A DNA stretch of 33,749 nt from positions 1 through 33,749 of IMG/VR virus record IMGVR_UViG_3300025759_011171; one strand, written 5' to 3'. Below the pieces are notes generated by a model that did no database searches, was not told the origin of the DNA, and was given only the letters and a program-made list of their open reading frames with translations. Below, piece after piece: positions 20,830 to 28,255 of this stretch. The DNA comes from a virus. The position numbers and the translations under genes are program-made. How positions within the stretch are numbered: position 1 is the first letter of the stretch; each line of letters begins with the position of its first letter.

Positions 20830-21000
20830 ATGTCATTTTTAACAAGCACCTTTATGGTGGAAACAGGCCTATGGGACGCCGTTAAGACCCGTACTCAGAA
20901 ATTTGGTAAGAGCTTTTGGCAAGGTTGTGTTCGTTACGGCGAAGCTCGTGCTCGTGCAGCAATGAAGATGCATAATCTAGGCATGTATTATGACAACTAA
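20830..21000 (+). CDS. Small basic phage protein, 56 aa, DUF1127-like in layout
   Basis: Start chosen at ATG 20830, behind GGAGAAAAG; the frame is open upstream to 20716 but that part is a hairpin-rich leader. The product (MSFLTSTFMVETGLWDAVKT, later GCVRYGEARARAAMKMHNLG) is an amphipathic basic helix ending in a short R-A-x-x-x-M-x-x-L-G pattern. This layout is reminiscent of the small DUF1127 proteins of alphaproteobacteria, but the match is weak. It overlaps the next small ORF by 11 nt. Confidence 0.55.
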   Translation: MSFLTSTFMVETGLWDAVKTRTQKFGKSFWQGCVRYGEARARAAMKMHNLGMYYDN

Positions 21001-21133
21001 GATTAGGCAACTTTTCAAAACAATTTATAATTCTTTTTCAAAAAGCAATTACTCTAGAAAACATAGCCGTCCATTGACTGAGAAAGAAATTAAATCCCTA
21101 GTAGAGCATTTATCTTTAAGAGTAATGGACTAA
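20990..21133 (+). CDS. Small basic protein, 47 aa
   Basis: MTTKIRQLFKTIYNSFSKSN, then SRKHSRPLTEKEIKSLVEHL. Its start overlaps the end of the previous gene by 11 nt, and a clear terminator follows 38 nt after its stop, which supports it as the last gene of the unit. Family unknown. Confidence 0.45.
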   Translation: MTTKIRQLFKTIYNSFSKSNYSRKHSRPLTEKEIKSLVEHLSLRVMD

Positions 21134-21171
21134 TGTTTTAAACAATTTAATAATATAATAAAAAAAGACTT

Positions 21172-21201
21172 AAAACCGCTGTTATTTGACAGCGGTTTTT
21201 T
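21172..21201 (+). terminator. Rho-independent terminator
   Basis: AAAACCGCTG (21172-21181), 8-nt loop, CAGCGGTTTT (21190-21199) with a run of T. A strong textbook terminator separating the upstream unit from the curli cluster. Confidence 0.85.
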
Positions 21202-21202
21202 C

Positions 21203-21210
21203 TATAAATA
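21203..21210 (+). promoter_or_regulatory. Late promoter box TATAAATA of the curli cluster
   Basis: Perfect TATAAATA directly after the terminator and 17 nt before the csgF start at 21228. The next leader bases contain GGAG. This ties the curli genes to late phage transcription. Confidence 0.65.
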
Positions 21211-21227
21211 CAGTCGGGAGTTTGGAG

Positions 21228-21677
21228 ATGAAAAAAGCCAGTCTGGCAGCAATTTGTTGTCTGCTATTTTTGCACTCAGCCGTTTTAGCTAGTGAGCTTA
21301 GACATGAATGGAGAAGTCCTGCTTTTAGTGGTCAGGGGTTTAGTAGTCATGTGTTAACTATTGAAAATCTCACACAGCAACGTAAAGCAGATATCAAAGC
21401 CAAAGAAGAATCTAAGGCCAGAGAACTAGCGCGTGAAGCTGAAAATACGAACATTAACAAATTCCTAAAGAACTTTGAGAGTCGTGTTTACGCTGAATTA
21501 AGTAAACAGCTAAGTGAGCAGTTGTTTGGTGAATCGGCATCAAGCGAAGGCACTATTGAAATTCTAGGTAACACTATTGACTACACAAGTGATGGCACTA
21601 ATCTAACAATGACTGTTACTGATGGTAGTGGTACAACGACTACACTTACTGTACCTCTAACAGGGTTTGGATTTTAA
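21228..21677 (+). CDS. csgF: Curli assembly factor CsgF
   Basis: 149 aa from ATG 21228 (GGAG 4 nt upstream; an upstream in-frame ATG at 21186 lies in the terminator). Signal peptide KKASLAAICCLLFLHSAVLA, cleaved before SELRH. Mature start ELRHEWRSPAFSGQGFSSHVL corresponds to the CsgF N-terminus (FRNPNFGG...L), the part that inserts in the CsgG pore. A charged helix (RKADIKAKEESKARELAREA) is longer than in E. coli. The C-terminal GTIEILGNTIDYTSDGTNL, then MTVTDGSGTTTTLTV matches the CsgF C-domain ([28 protein letters not shown]). CsgF couples the pore to the nucleator. It overlaps csgG by 1 nt. Confidence 0.88.
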   Translation: MKKASLAAICCLLFLHSAVLASELRHEWRSPAFSGQGFSSHVLTIENLTQQRKADIKAKEESKARELAREAENTNINKFLKNFESRVYAELSKQLSEQLFGESASSEGTIEILGNTIDYTSDGTNLTMTVTDGSGTTTTLTVPLTGFGF

Positions 21678-22522
21678 TGTTCAAACTAGCTGCAACAATA
21701 GTAATGGCACTAAGTCTGACAGGTTGTGTTGCTGGCAACGAAATTGCTAAAACAATGCCACCTACACCCACAGTTACGCCATTTCAAAAAGGACTTAGAG
21801 ATTTTCCAAATATTTCTAACAACAAACCTGTTACGGTTGCAGTCTATAACTTTTTAGATAGAACAGGACAGCGTAAACCTGCAGATAATATTGCAAATAT
21901 AAGCACAGCAGTAACACAAGGCGCAGAAATATACTTAATCAAAGCATTGGATGATCTGGCAGATGGCAATTTCTTTGATGTAGTTGAACGTGGAGGCATG
22001 GAAAGTCTTGTAAAAGAAAGACAAATCATTAGGCAGGCTAGAGAAAAATTTGAACCTGATAAAGGACTTGCTCCGCTAAAGTTTGCAGGTGTTATTATTG
22101 AAGGTGGCATTGTAGGTTACGATACAAACAAGTATACAGGTGGCGCCGGCGCCAGAATAATGGGTATTGGGCCTATGACAGAATGGCGTGTTGATGTTGT
22201 TACTATAGGCCTAAGAGCAGTTAGCGTACTCACAGGTGAAGTTATTCTAGCAGTAAGTGCAGAGAAAACAATACTCAGCACAAATACTGCTATTAATGTT
22301 TTTAAGTTTTATGATTTAGGTACAAAGGTATTAGAAATAGAAGCAGGCACAAGCACAAACGAACCAGTAAACTATGCTGTTAGGCAGGCTATAGAGTTCG
22401 CAGTTGTGCAGATGGTTAAAGAAGGCAAGCGTAAGGGATACTGGAACTATGATAGTACAAAGGTTCCAGAAAAATTTATTAAACAGGAGCGTAAATTCAA
22501 TTTAGAAGACGTCAAAGAATAA
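21677..22522 (+). CDS. csgG: Curli secretion pore CsgG
   Basis: 281 aa, near the E. coli length (277). Lipoprotein signal: ATIVMALSLTGC, lipidated Cys at about 17. Core: VTVAVYNFLDRTGQRKPADN, ISTAVTQGAEIYLIKAL, DGNFFDVVERGGMESLVKER; then FAGVIIEGGIVGYDTN with ARIMGIGP, VTIGLRAVSVLTGEVILAVSAEKTI. These follow CsgG closely (V-x-Y-x-F-D-x-T-G, ERxxLxxLxxER, G-x-I-x-x-Y-D-x-N). It forms the nonameric outer-membrane channel for curlin export. Intact. CsgE, CsgC and CsgD are absent from the window. Confidence 0.95.
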   Translation: MFKLAATIVMALSLTGCVAGNEIAKTMPPTPTVTPFQKGLRDFPNISNNKPVTVAVYNFLDRTGQRKPADNIANISTAVTQGAEIYLIKALDDLADGNFFDVVERGGMESLVKERQIIRQAREKFEPDKGLAPLKFAGVIIEGGIVGYDTNKYTGGAGARIMGIGPMTEWRVDVVTIGLRAVSVLTGEVILAVSAEKTILSTNTAINVFKFYDLGTKVLEIEAGTSTNEPVNYAVRQAIEFAVVQMVKEGKRKGYWNYDSTKVPEKFIKQERKFNLEDVKE

Positions 22523-22546
22523 AAAAAGAACTTTAGGAGAAATACT

Positions 22547-23245
22547 ATGAGGAGCATAGTAAGAGGAGCGGTACTATTTTTAGCAATGTCTAGTCCAGCA
22601 TTTGCCGACAACTTGATCTATATAGATCAAACAGGCAGTAGCGCAACAATTAATATTAATCAGGACGGTACTGGAAACCGTGTTGGTGCACAAGCAAGTG
22701 ACAGCGTCAGTGATGGCGCTACAACCACTATGGATATCGATCAAGTTGGTACAAGCAACGTCTTGGATTATGACATCTATGGCGACAACGCCAACATTAC
22801 TTCTAACATAACCGGTAACTCATCAGACGTTGATATACAGGTAGGCACTACAGGCGGTAGCAACGGCGGTTCAGATGATGTTAACATTACTATTAACGCA
22901 AGTGGCGGTAACTCAAATACAGTTAACACCAACGTTGGTACATCAGCAACTGGTGTTGATGATGTTGACATTGATGTTGATATCACCGGTGGAAGTAATA
23001 GCGTAACTATTACAGAAAACTCAACAGCAGCTAGTGTGACAGATAAGATCACAGACGTTGATATTACTGGTAGCACTAACACTGTTACAGCAACAAAGAG
23101 TGGTGCTAGTCAACATGACACCACACTTAATATTACAGGCTCAAGTAATACAATGAGTGTTACACAGTCTGGAGCAGAAGCGAGTACTGTAGATGTTACA
23201 ACCAACGGGTCTAGTTCTAGCGTTACTATTACTGTTACAGATTAA
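22547..23245 (+). CDS. Curlin-like repeat protein 1 (CsgA/CsgB-like)
   Basis: 232 aa, signal peptide MRSIVRGAVLFLAMSSPAFA then DNLIYIDQTGSSATININQDG. The mature part has repeated strand-turn units with alternating polar residues (NINQDGTGNR, DIDQVGTSNV, DVDITGSTNTV, LNITGSSNTMSVTQSG), as in curlin repeats N-x-I/V-x-I-x-Q-x-G-x-x-N. Repeats are irregular and richer in Asp/Thr than CsgA. It should be exported by CsgG and form amyloid-like fibres. RBS TAGGAG. The last 53 nt are overprinted by the signal peptide of the FecR gene. Confidence 0.85.
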   Translation: MRSIVRGAVLFLAMSSPAFADNLIYIDQTGSSATININQDGTGNRVGAQASDSVSDGATTTMDIDQVGTSNVLDYDIYGDNANITSNITGNSSDVDIQVGTTGGSNGGSDDVNITINASGGNSNTVNTNVGTSATGVDDVDIDVDITGGSNSVTITENSTAASVTDKITDVDITGSTNTVTATKSGASQHDTTLNITGSSNTMSVTQSGAEASTVDVTTNGSSSSVTITVTD

Positions 23246-24281
23246 TTTTGTAACAGTAGCGCATGCCGCAGTAGGCAAAGTTGAACAGCAGATGGGAACT
23301 GCTGAAGTGCTTCGTAGTGGCGATAAGAAGTCAAGCGAAGTAGGTTTTGGTATTGAAATGCGTGATGACGTTAGAACCGGAAACGGTATTGTAGGAATAG
23401 GATTTGAAGATAAAACTAAAGTTCGTGTTGACAAACATTCAAAATTGGTCATAGATGAATTTGTCTATGATCCAAAAAAGCCTAACGCAAGCAAACTAGG
23501 ACTTAAAATTGCGTTGGGTACTGTCCGATATGCCAGTGGACTTATTGCAAAACAGAACCAACAGTCTGTTAGCATCCGCACTCCCACCGCGTCTATTGGT
23601 GTTAGAGGAACGGCATTCAGTATGACCGTGGACGAGATTGGTCGTTCTCTGGTCATACTGTTGCCAAACCCGGACGGTACAGTAGGTGAAATAGCAGTTA
23701 CAAGTGATGTGGGCACTGTTATTATGAACAAGGCCTTTCAAGCAACACTTGTAACTGCCACCGAAAAATCCCCAGCAAAGCCAGTGATATTGGATTTATC
23801 TGAAGCACAGATTAATAACCTGTTGATTATTCAGCGACCAAAAAAGATTGAAAAAGAATATGAAACAGACGAAGAAAGTAACAATGTACTAGATTTTAAT
23901 GAACTAGACGTTGACTTACTAGCAGTAAATGAATTGGAAGAAGAACAATTAGCATTTACAAGACTGGATTTCAACTTGTTAGATATGGATTTATTAGCAA
24001 ACATTCTAGATATTTTAAACAGAAGATTGTACGAACAGACAGATCGTTTTCCAACCAACCCCATTGTAGCAGGTGTTTATGAAGAAGGCAATACACAAAT
24101 ATTTGGCGGTGAACAGGAAGACTGGGAAATATACAGACAGGTTGATGGACGTGTGGTAAGCATCAAAACACCTAGCACACAGGATACACGTATTACATTG
24201 CGTCAGGCTGGCACGCCTGATCTTATGCTACACACTACGGAGGGCGCGAATGATTCGCAAATTATTATTAATCAAAACTAG
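23193..24281 (+). CDS. FecR-domain periplasmic or surface protein
   Basis: 362 aa. Signal peptide MLQPTGLVLALLLLLQ (residues 1 to about 25), then AVGKVEQQMGTAEVLRSG. FecR domain at about 30-140: VGFGIEMRDDVRTGNGIVG, FEDKTKVRVDKHSKLVIDEF, SVSIRTPTASIGVRGTAF, all typical of FecR. Next comes an Asp/Glu/Leu-rich linker (about 215-285: NELDVDLLAVNELEEEQLAF), and a beta-rich end finishing QIIINQN, which resembles a curlin strand. No membrane anchor, unlike iron-signalling FecR. FecR genes in viral curli clusters have been reported, to my memory. It may nucleate, anchor or chaperone the curlins. Its signal peptide lies within the 3' end of curlin 1, and its own 3' end is overlapped by curlin 2. Confidence 0.85.
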   Translation: MLQPTGLVLALLLLLQINFVTVAHAAVGKVEQQMGTAEVLRSGDKKSSEVGFGIEMRDDVRTGNGIVGIGFEDKTKVRVDKHSKLVIDEFVYDPKKPNASKLGLKIALGTVRYASGLIAKQNQQSVSIRTPTASIGVRGTAFSMTVDEIGRSLVILLPNPDGTVGEIAVTSDVGTVIMNKAFQATLVTATEKSPAKPVILDLSEAQINNLLIIQRPKKIEKEYETDEESNNVLDFNELDVDLLAVNELEEEQLAFTRLDFNLLDMDLLANILDILNRRLYEQTDRFPTNPIVAGVYEEGNTQIFGGEQEDWEIYRQVDGRVVSIKTPSTQDTRITLRQAGTPDLMLHTTEGANDSQIIINQN

Positions 24282-25044
24282 TTTCGTCCTTATGATGAGT
24301 GTAGCATATGCTGATAACCTCATCACTATTGAACAGGTTACCAGCGGTAACTCAAACAGCATTGCTGTCTCTGTAGAGGGTAGTAACAACGAGGTAAACT
24401 TTAGTTTTGGTGGTGCGAGTAATACAGTAGACATTGACCAAAAAGGTGACAATAGTTATGTTGGATACACTTCTCTATGGGGTAGTGGTGCATCATGGGG
24501 TGGTGACTTGGATGGCGACAACAACAATCTAAATGTTACACAGACATGTAATCAATCTCCATGTGGCGGTGATAAGTTTGAGTTTCATATAGTAGGCAAT
24601 TCTAATGATGTTGATTTCTATCAAGGACACAGAGTTGATGCTGACGGAACACTACATAGTATAGATGATTATGAATATGGTGGACATTTTACACGATTAG
24701 ATATTCATGGTTCTAACAATAAGTTTTTGGGAAGTCAACGATCAAATAACTCAGGACACGAACATTCAAACATTACAAATATCTATGGTAGTAATAATGA
24801 TGTTTATACAAGACAGGAAAGTAACCAAGATAAAACACTAAACTTAACCATCAACAATTCTAATAATGATGTTGATATGATACAGAAGGGAAGTGCAACT
24901 CACAGTGCTACAGTTACGATAGGTGGTTCGTATGCAACAACACTATACATGTTGCAACAAGGTAGCACTGCACAATCATATAGTTTGACGCAAGACTGTC
25001 AAACCACAGGCGGTTGTAGTGTAAGTGTTACACAGGGTAACTAA
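24250..25044 (+). CDS. Curlin-like repeat protein 2
   Basis: 264 aa, signal peptide MIRKLLLIKTSFVLMMSVAYA then DNLITIEQVTSGNSNSIAVSV. The mature N-terminus DNLI-x-I-D/E-Q is shared with curlin 1, so the two are paralogues. Repeats: EGSNNEVNFSFGG, VDIDQKGDNSYVG, FHIVGNSNDVDFYQG, TNIYGSNNDVYTRQES. Two Cys pairs (TQTCNQSPCGG, QDCQTTGGCSV) may form disulfides, unusual in curlins. It overlaps the FecR gene by 32 nt. A hairpin terminator follows. Confidence 0.82.
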   Translation: MIRKLLLIKTSFVLMMSVAYADNLITIEQVTSGNSNSIAVSVEGSNNEVNFSFGGASNTVDIDQKGDNSYVGYTSLWGSGASWGGDLDGDNNNLNVTQTCNQSPCGGDKFEFHIVGNSNDVDFYQGHRVDADGTLHSIDDYEYGGHFTRLDIHGSNNKFLGSQRSNNSGHEHSNITNIYGSNNDVYTRQESNQDKTLNLTINNSNNDVDMIQKGSATHSATVTIGGSYATTLYMLQQGSTAQSYSLTQDCQTTGGCSVSVTQGN

Positions 25045-25073
25045 TAAAAGCGTAAACATCAAGTTCTAATGTG

Positions 25074-25095
25074 AAGGGGGCTATATGCCCCCTTT
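25074..25095 (+). terminator. GC-rich hairpin terminator after the curli cluster
   Basis: AAGGGGGC (25074-25081), loop TATAT, GCCCCCTT (25087-25094) then T. Strong stem, short T-run. It separates the curli genes from the cyclase. Confidence 0.65.
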
Positions 25096-25098
25096 GCA

Positions 25099-25105
25099 CT
25101 AAATA
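25099..25105 (+). promoter_or_regulatory. Late-like promoter box CTAAATA before the cyclase
   Basis: CTAAATAC, one base off ATAAATA, 8 nt before ATG 25114. The same variant CTAAATAC precedes the minus-strand gene starting at 28534. Near-leaderless if used. Confidence 0.45.
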
Positions 25106-25113
25106 CGTGTGCG

Positions 25114-27171
25114 ATGGGAAAACTTTTAACGAGCACATTGGTTGCTCTGGTCACTCTATTATTACTAGTCACCCTCCGTGTTTGGGATCCTGCGCCCGTA
25201 GAAACACTCAGGTTAAAAGGCTTTGACTATCTTCAAAGCACAGAACAACAGCAGCAGAGCAAAGAAATTGTACTACTAGACATTGGGGAAGCCAGTCTAG
25301 ATGCTTATGGTCAGTGGCCCTGGCCTAGAGATTATTTTGCAAACATAATAATGAAGTTGCGACAGAATGGCGCACAACTTATTACGTTTGTAGTATTTTT
25401 CCCAGAAGAAGATCGCATGGGTAAAGATCAAGTGTTTGCAGATATACTAGCACAAGATCCATACACTATGCTAGCGCAAACAGCAACGGATCGTGCACTT
25501 AAAACGCACGGCAAACACATTGCCGCGAACTGGATAGGTGATAATCCTACACCCTGGCTATACAGTTGGCCCGGGCTAGTAAAGAACATTGACCTACTAG
25601 AAAATGCAGCAAAAGGTGTGGGTATGGTTGCTGTAGCACCTGAAGTGGATAACCTTGTTAGACGTCTACCTTTGGTGGTAAGGATTGCAGATCAGATATA
25701 TCCTAACCTTGCTATTGAGTTTATTCGTGTAGCAACTGGTGATCCTGGTTATCAAATCAAAACAGGTGCTGGTGGTGTTCAGGCAGTGCGTGTACCTGGA
25801 TACAATATTATTAAAACTGATCCACACACAAGAATGTGGATAGATTATAATAAAACATTTGATAGAATTGAAGTGTCGGAGGAAGACTGGAGCAAGGTGA
25901 ACGGCAAGCATGTATTCATAGGAACTACGGCGGCTGGTCTTGCCAACTTCATTAGTACGCCTCGAGGCCTTGTATATCCTCACGAAATACAAGCGAGTCT
26001 GGTTCAAACAATCCTAGATGGAACATTTATACAACGACAAGACTTTATGAACACCTTAGAAGCAATAGCGTTTGCTATCTTTGGTATAATACTTCTAGTA
26101 GTTGTGCCTCGTACAAGTGTCCTTCTTACTGTTCCCTTATTATTAGTTTATTTGGGTTCAGTAGGAGGGTACACTTGGTGGGAATGGACAGATAGTAAAA
26201 ACCTTGTGGATTCTACATTCCCAATGGCAGCGGGCTTTTTACTATTTGCCCATTTAATATACAATAACTTTGCAAGAGAGTTCCGTCAGAAGATGGAGAT
26301 CAAAAAGCAGTTTTCAGGTTATTGTTCGCCCACAGTAGTTAAAATACTACAGGAAAATCCAGACCTAATCAAGAAGGGCATAAAGAAGGACGTTAGTGTT
26401 ATGTTCAGTGACTTACGTGGCTTTACTCCTATTGGTGAACATTATGGTGAAGATGTAAAAGGCTTGGGCGATTATATGAACGGCTATATGGATAGCATTA
26501 CCAATCCTATACTTGAGAAGAATGGTATGGTTATTAAGTATGTTGGTGATGCGTCAATGCATATACATGGTGCTCCTATTGATGATCCTAATCACGCACA
26601 CACTATTGTTGAAGTTGGTCTTAAAATGATTGACGCTGTAGAGAAATATAGCGCAGACATGGTAGCACAAGGACTACCCAAAGCAGAGATGGGCTTTGGT
26701 GTAAACACTGGCGAAGGCTTTATTGGTGAAATGGGATCAACAGCAAGACACAGTTATGATATACTTGGTGATATGGTTAGTACAGCCGCACGTTTGGAAG
26801 CACGTTGTAAAGCATACGGCGTTCTATGTATTATTGGCGCAGAGACTTACAACAGGACAAAAGATGACTTCTTCTACTTGTTCTTGGATAACCTACAGCC
26901 CAAAGGTAAATCAACTCCAGACTTTATCTATACTGCACTTAATGGTTACACAGACGTTTGGAAGAATCATAAATCACAGCATGACTCTATGCATGCACTT
27001 TATAAAGCACAGAAGTTTGACGAAGCGATTGAAGTCTGCAAACATATGTATGGCAACTTTGATGGTAAGATGGACAAGTATTACGACATATGGATAGAGC
27101 GTTGCGAATTAATGAAGACGCAAGACTTACCTACTCAGTGGAATGGCGCATTTATAGCACTCGAAAAGTAA
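25114..27171 (+). CDS. CHASE2-domain class III adenylate cyclase
   Basis: 685 aa. TM1 at residues 4-22; CHASE2 sensor at about 30-310 (IVLLDIGEASLDAYGQWPWPR, GVGMVAVAPEVDNLVRRLPL, KHVFIGTTAAGL); three membrane segments at about 312-395; cyclase domain from about 425. Catalytic sites: MFSDLRGFT (metal Asp433), IKYVGDASM (Lys475 for adenine, metal Asp479), YDILGDMVSTAARLE (Asp549 for adenine, Arg560 transition state). The Lys/Asp pair predicts ATP as substrate, making cAMP. The usual transition-state Asn (VNxAARLE) is Ser556, which may lower activity. The sensor faces the periplasm. It stands next to the curli genes; such cyclases were reported beside viral curli clusters, to my memory. Confidence 0.9.
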   Translation: MGKLLTSTLVALVTLLLLVTLRVWDPAPVETLRLKGFDYLQSTEQQQQSKEIVLLDIGEASLDAYGQWPWPRDYFANIIMKLRQNGAQLITFVVFFPEEDRMGKDQVFADILAQDPYTMLAQTATDRALKTHGKHIAANWIGDNPTPWLYSWPGLVKNIDLLENAAKGVGMVAVAPEVDNLVRRLPLVVRIADQIYPNLAIEFIRVATGDPGYQIKTGAGGVQAVRVPGYNIIKTDPHTRMWIDYNKTFDRIEVSEEDWSKVNGKHVFIGTTAAGLANFISTPRGLVYPHEIQASLVQTILDGTFIQRQDFMNTLEAIAFAIFGIILLVVVPRTSVLLTVPLLLVYLGSVGGYTWWEWTDSKNLVDSTFPMAAGFLLFAHLIYNNFAREFRQKMEIKKQFSGYCSPTVVKILQENPDLIKKGIKKDVSVMFSDLRGFTPIGEHYGEDVKGLGDYMNGYMDSITNPILEKNGMVIKYVGDASMHIHGAPIDDPNHAHTIVEVGLKMIDAVEKYSADMVAQGLPKAEMGFGVNTGEGFIGEMGSTARHSYDILGDMVSTAARLEARCKAYGVLCIIGAETYNRTKDDFFYLFLDNLQPKGKSTPDFIYTALNGYTDVWKNHKSQHDSMHALYKAQKFDEAIEVCKHMYGNFDGKMDKYYDIWIERCELMKTQDLPTQWNGAFIALEK

Positions 27172-27182
27172 AACCCTTCGTT

Positions 27183-27656
27183 CTACGGGGAATTAATCCT
27201 AATAACTTTCTTCAACCAAACTTGATCAGGATAAGGAACAACATGAGTGTACCTACTACCTTTTATACCCTTACTCCATTCTCTAGGTTCAGGGTATCGA
27301 TTGTCTAACATTTTATCGTTAACTCTAATAACAGTATGATATACAGGTTTGTTGTCTAACTGCCAATGATGCTTTGGCAACATAACAATATATAAAACGG
27401 GATTATAACCTTCTTCTTTCAACAGGTTGTAGACTGTGACGCTAAAGTCGTCACAGTCTCCCCAAAAAGGTCTATTCTTGCGTATTCTGTGGCTCCAATC
27501 AACCCAAGTGTCCTTGCCATACTGCTTATCGTCTGACACGTAATGAAAACGTTTATACGTATCAAAAAATATAGTTTCTATGTCTTTGGCGTATACTTGA
27601 GTTGATATTAGCACTCCTAGTAATAGAGTGCTAAACCAAATAGGAAGCCTAGCCAT
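27183..27656 (-). CDS. LapG-like transglutaminase-type cysteine protease (BTLCP)
   Basis: 157 aa with signal peptide MARLPIWFSTLLLGVLISTQVYA. Catalytic triad readable: Cys68 in FWGDCDDFSVTVYNLL, His107 in PVYHTVIRV, Asp118 in MLDNRY. Order and spacing resemble LapG (Cys-His-Asp, with I/V-LDN), a periplasmic protease that trims LapA-type adhesins. It is shorter than LapG. In a phage it could cut a surface adhesin or a lysis component. It is the last gene of the minus-strand cassette, overlapping the upstream gene by 40 nt and ending 11 nt from the convergent cyclase gene. Confidence 0.78.
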   Translation of the reverse strand: MARLPIWFSTLLLGVLISTQVYAKDIETIFFDTYKRFHYVSDDKQYGKDTWVDWSHRIRKNRPFWGDCDDFSVTVYNLLKEEGYNPVLYIVMLPKHHWQLDNKPVYHTVIRVNDKMLDNRYPEPREWSKGIKGSRYTHVVPYPDQVWLKKVIRINSP

Positions 27657-27775
27657 AGACCTAGTACTACTCCAACAGCTACCGAAATATGTAGATCAAC
27701 CGTTTTCCACTGATAGGGAAACTGTTTTTTAATGTTATTCCATTGTCTTTTTTCTGTTTCGCTTAGATACCTCAT
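27617..27775 (-). CDS. Small membrane protein, 52 aa
   Basis: Start at 27775, chosen because AGGAGG lies 7 nt upstream; the frame is open further but overlaps the upstream gene heavily. N-terminal basic stretch (MRYLSETEKRQWNNIKKQF) then one transmembrane segment (SVAVGVVLGLWLGFLFGLAL). Topology like a small holin-associated or spanin-type protein, but without lipobox. It overlaps the holin-like gene by 41 nt. Function inferred only from context. Confidence 0.55.
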   Translation of the reverse strand: MRYLSETEKRQWNNIKKQFPYQWKTVDLHISVAVGVVLGLWLGFLFGLALYY

Positions 27776-28040
27776 CTGAATCCTCCTCTTGATTCGTTTT
27801 ATGGATCTTTTGGTTTTTTTGATATTCAAGTATCATATTAAGTTTTTGGTTTAAACGTATCAGATCATTATCAAGCATACGGATACGATCTATTAGAGCA
27901 ATAAGAGTCTCATTAGCATCACCTATAACTGGTTTTACTGTTTTAGTACTCCATTGCCATACATAGTAAACAAAGTAACCTAAGCCTACTGCTGCAACGA
28001 TAGGAAAACCAAAGTCCTTTATTAACTTTACTATGTCCAT
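27735..28040 (-). CDS. Holin-like membrane protein A, 101 aa
   Basis: MDIVKLIKDFGFPIVAAVGLGYFVYYVWQW: one N-terminal transmembrane helix preceded by a short amphipathic start, then a charged coiled coil (IALIDRIRMLDNDLIRLNQKL) and a basic tail (KRNRKK). Similar to BhlA/UviB-type phage holin-like proteins and clearly related to the protein at 28256-28534. It overlaps the upstream gene by 10 nt. Confidence 0.6.
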   Translation of the reverse strand: MDIVKLIKDFGFPIVAAVGLGYFVYYVWQWSTKTVKPVIGDANETLIALIDRIRMLDNDLIRLNQKLNMILEYQKNQKIHKTNQEEDSDEVSKRNRKKTME

Positions 28041-28255
28041 TTGGTTTGTTCCATTAACTTTTTGAGACTGTCTGCTTTTCTTAGGATACCATTATCATCA
28101 ACTACAAAAACATCTCCCGGACTGTACAAAACTGAGTCTTTTCCTCCGGATTTTTCTCCATCACGAGTCCAACCCATAACTTCACCTGGCCAATCCCCTA
28201 TCACACGAAAGCTTCCGTCAGGAAAACTTTCCAATGTATACTCCATCCAAATCAT
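28031..28255 (-). CDS. Small soluble protein, 74 aa
   Basis: MIWMEYTLESFPDGSFRVIG, then WPGEVMGWTRDG and YSPGDVFVVDDNGILRKADS. A beta-rich small domain; no known family. RBS AAGGAGAG upstream; the ATG directly follows the previous stop (28256). Located between the two holin-like paralogues. Confidence 0.6.
   Translation of the reverse strand: MIWMEYTLESFPDGSFRVIGDWPGEVMGWTRDGEKSGGKDSVLYSPGDVFVVDDNGILRKADSLKKLMEQTKWT

Noticed and set aside
23465-23741. Minus-strand frames opposite the FecR gene
   Set aside because: The FecR domain is well matched on the plus strand; the antisense frames lack start signals.
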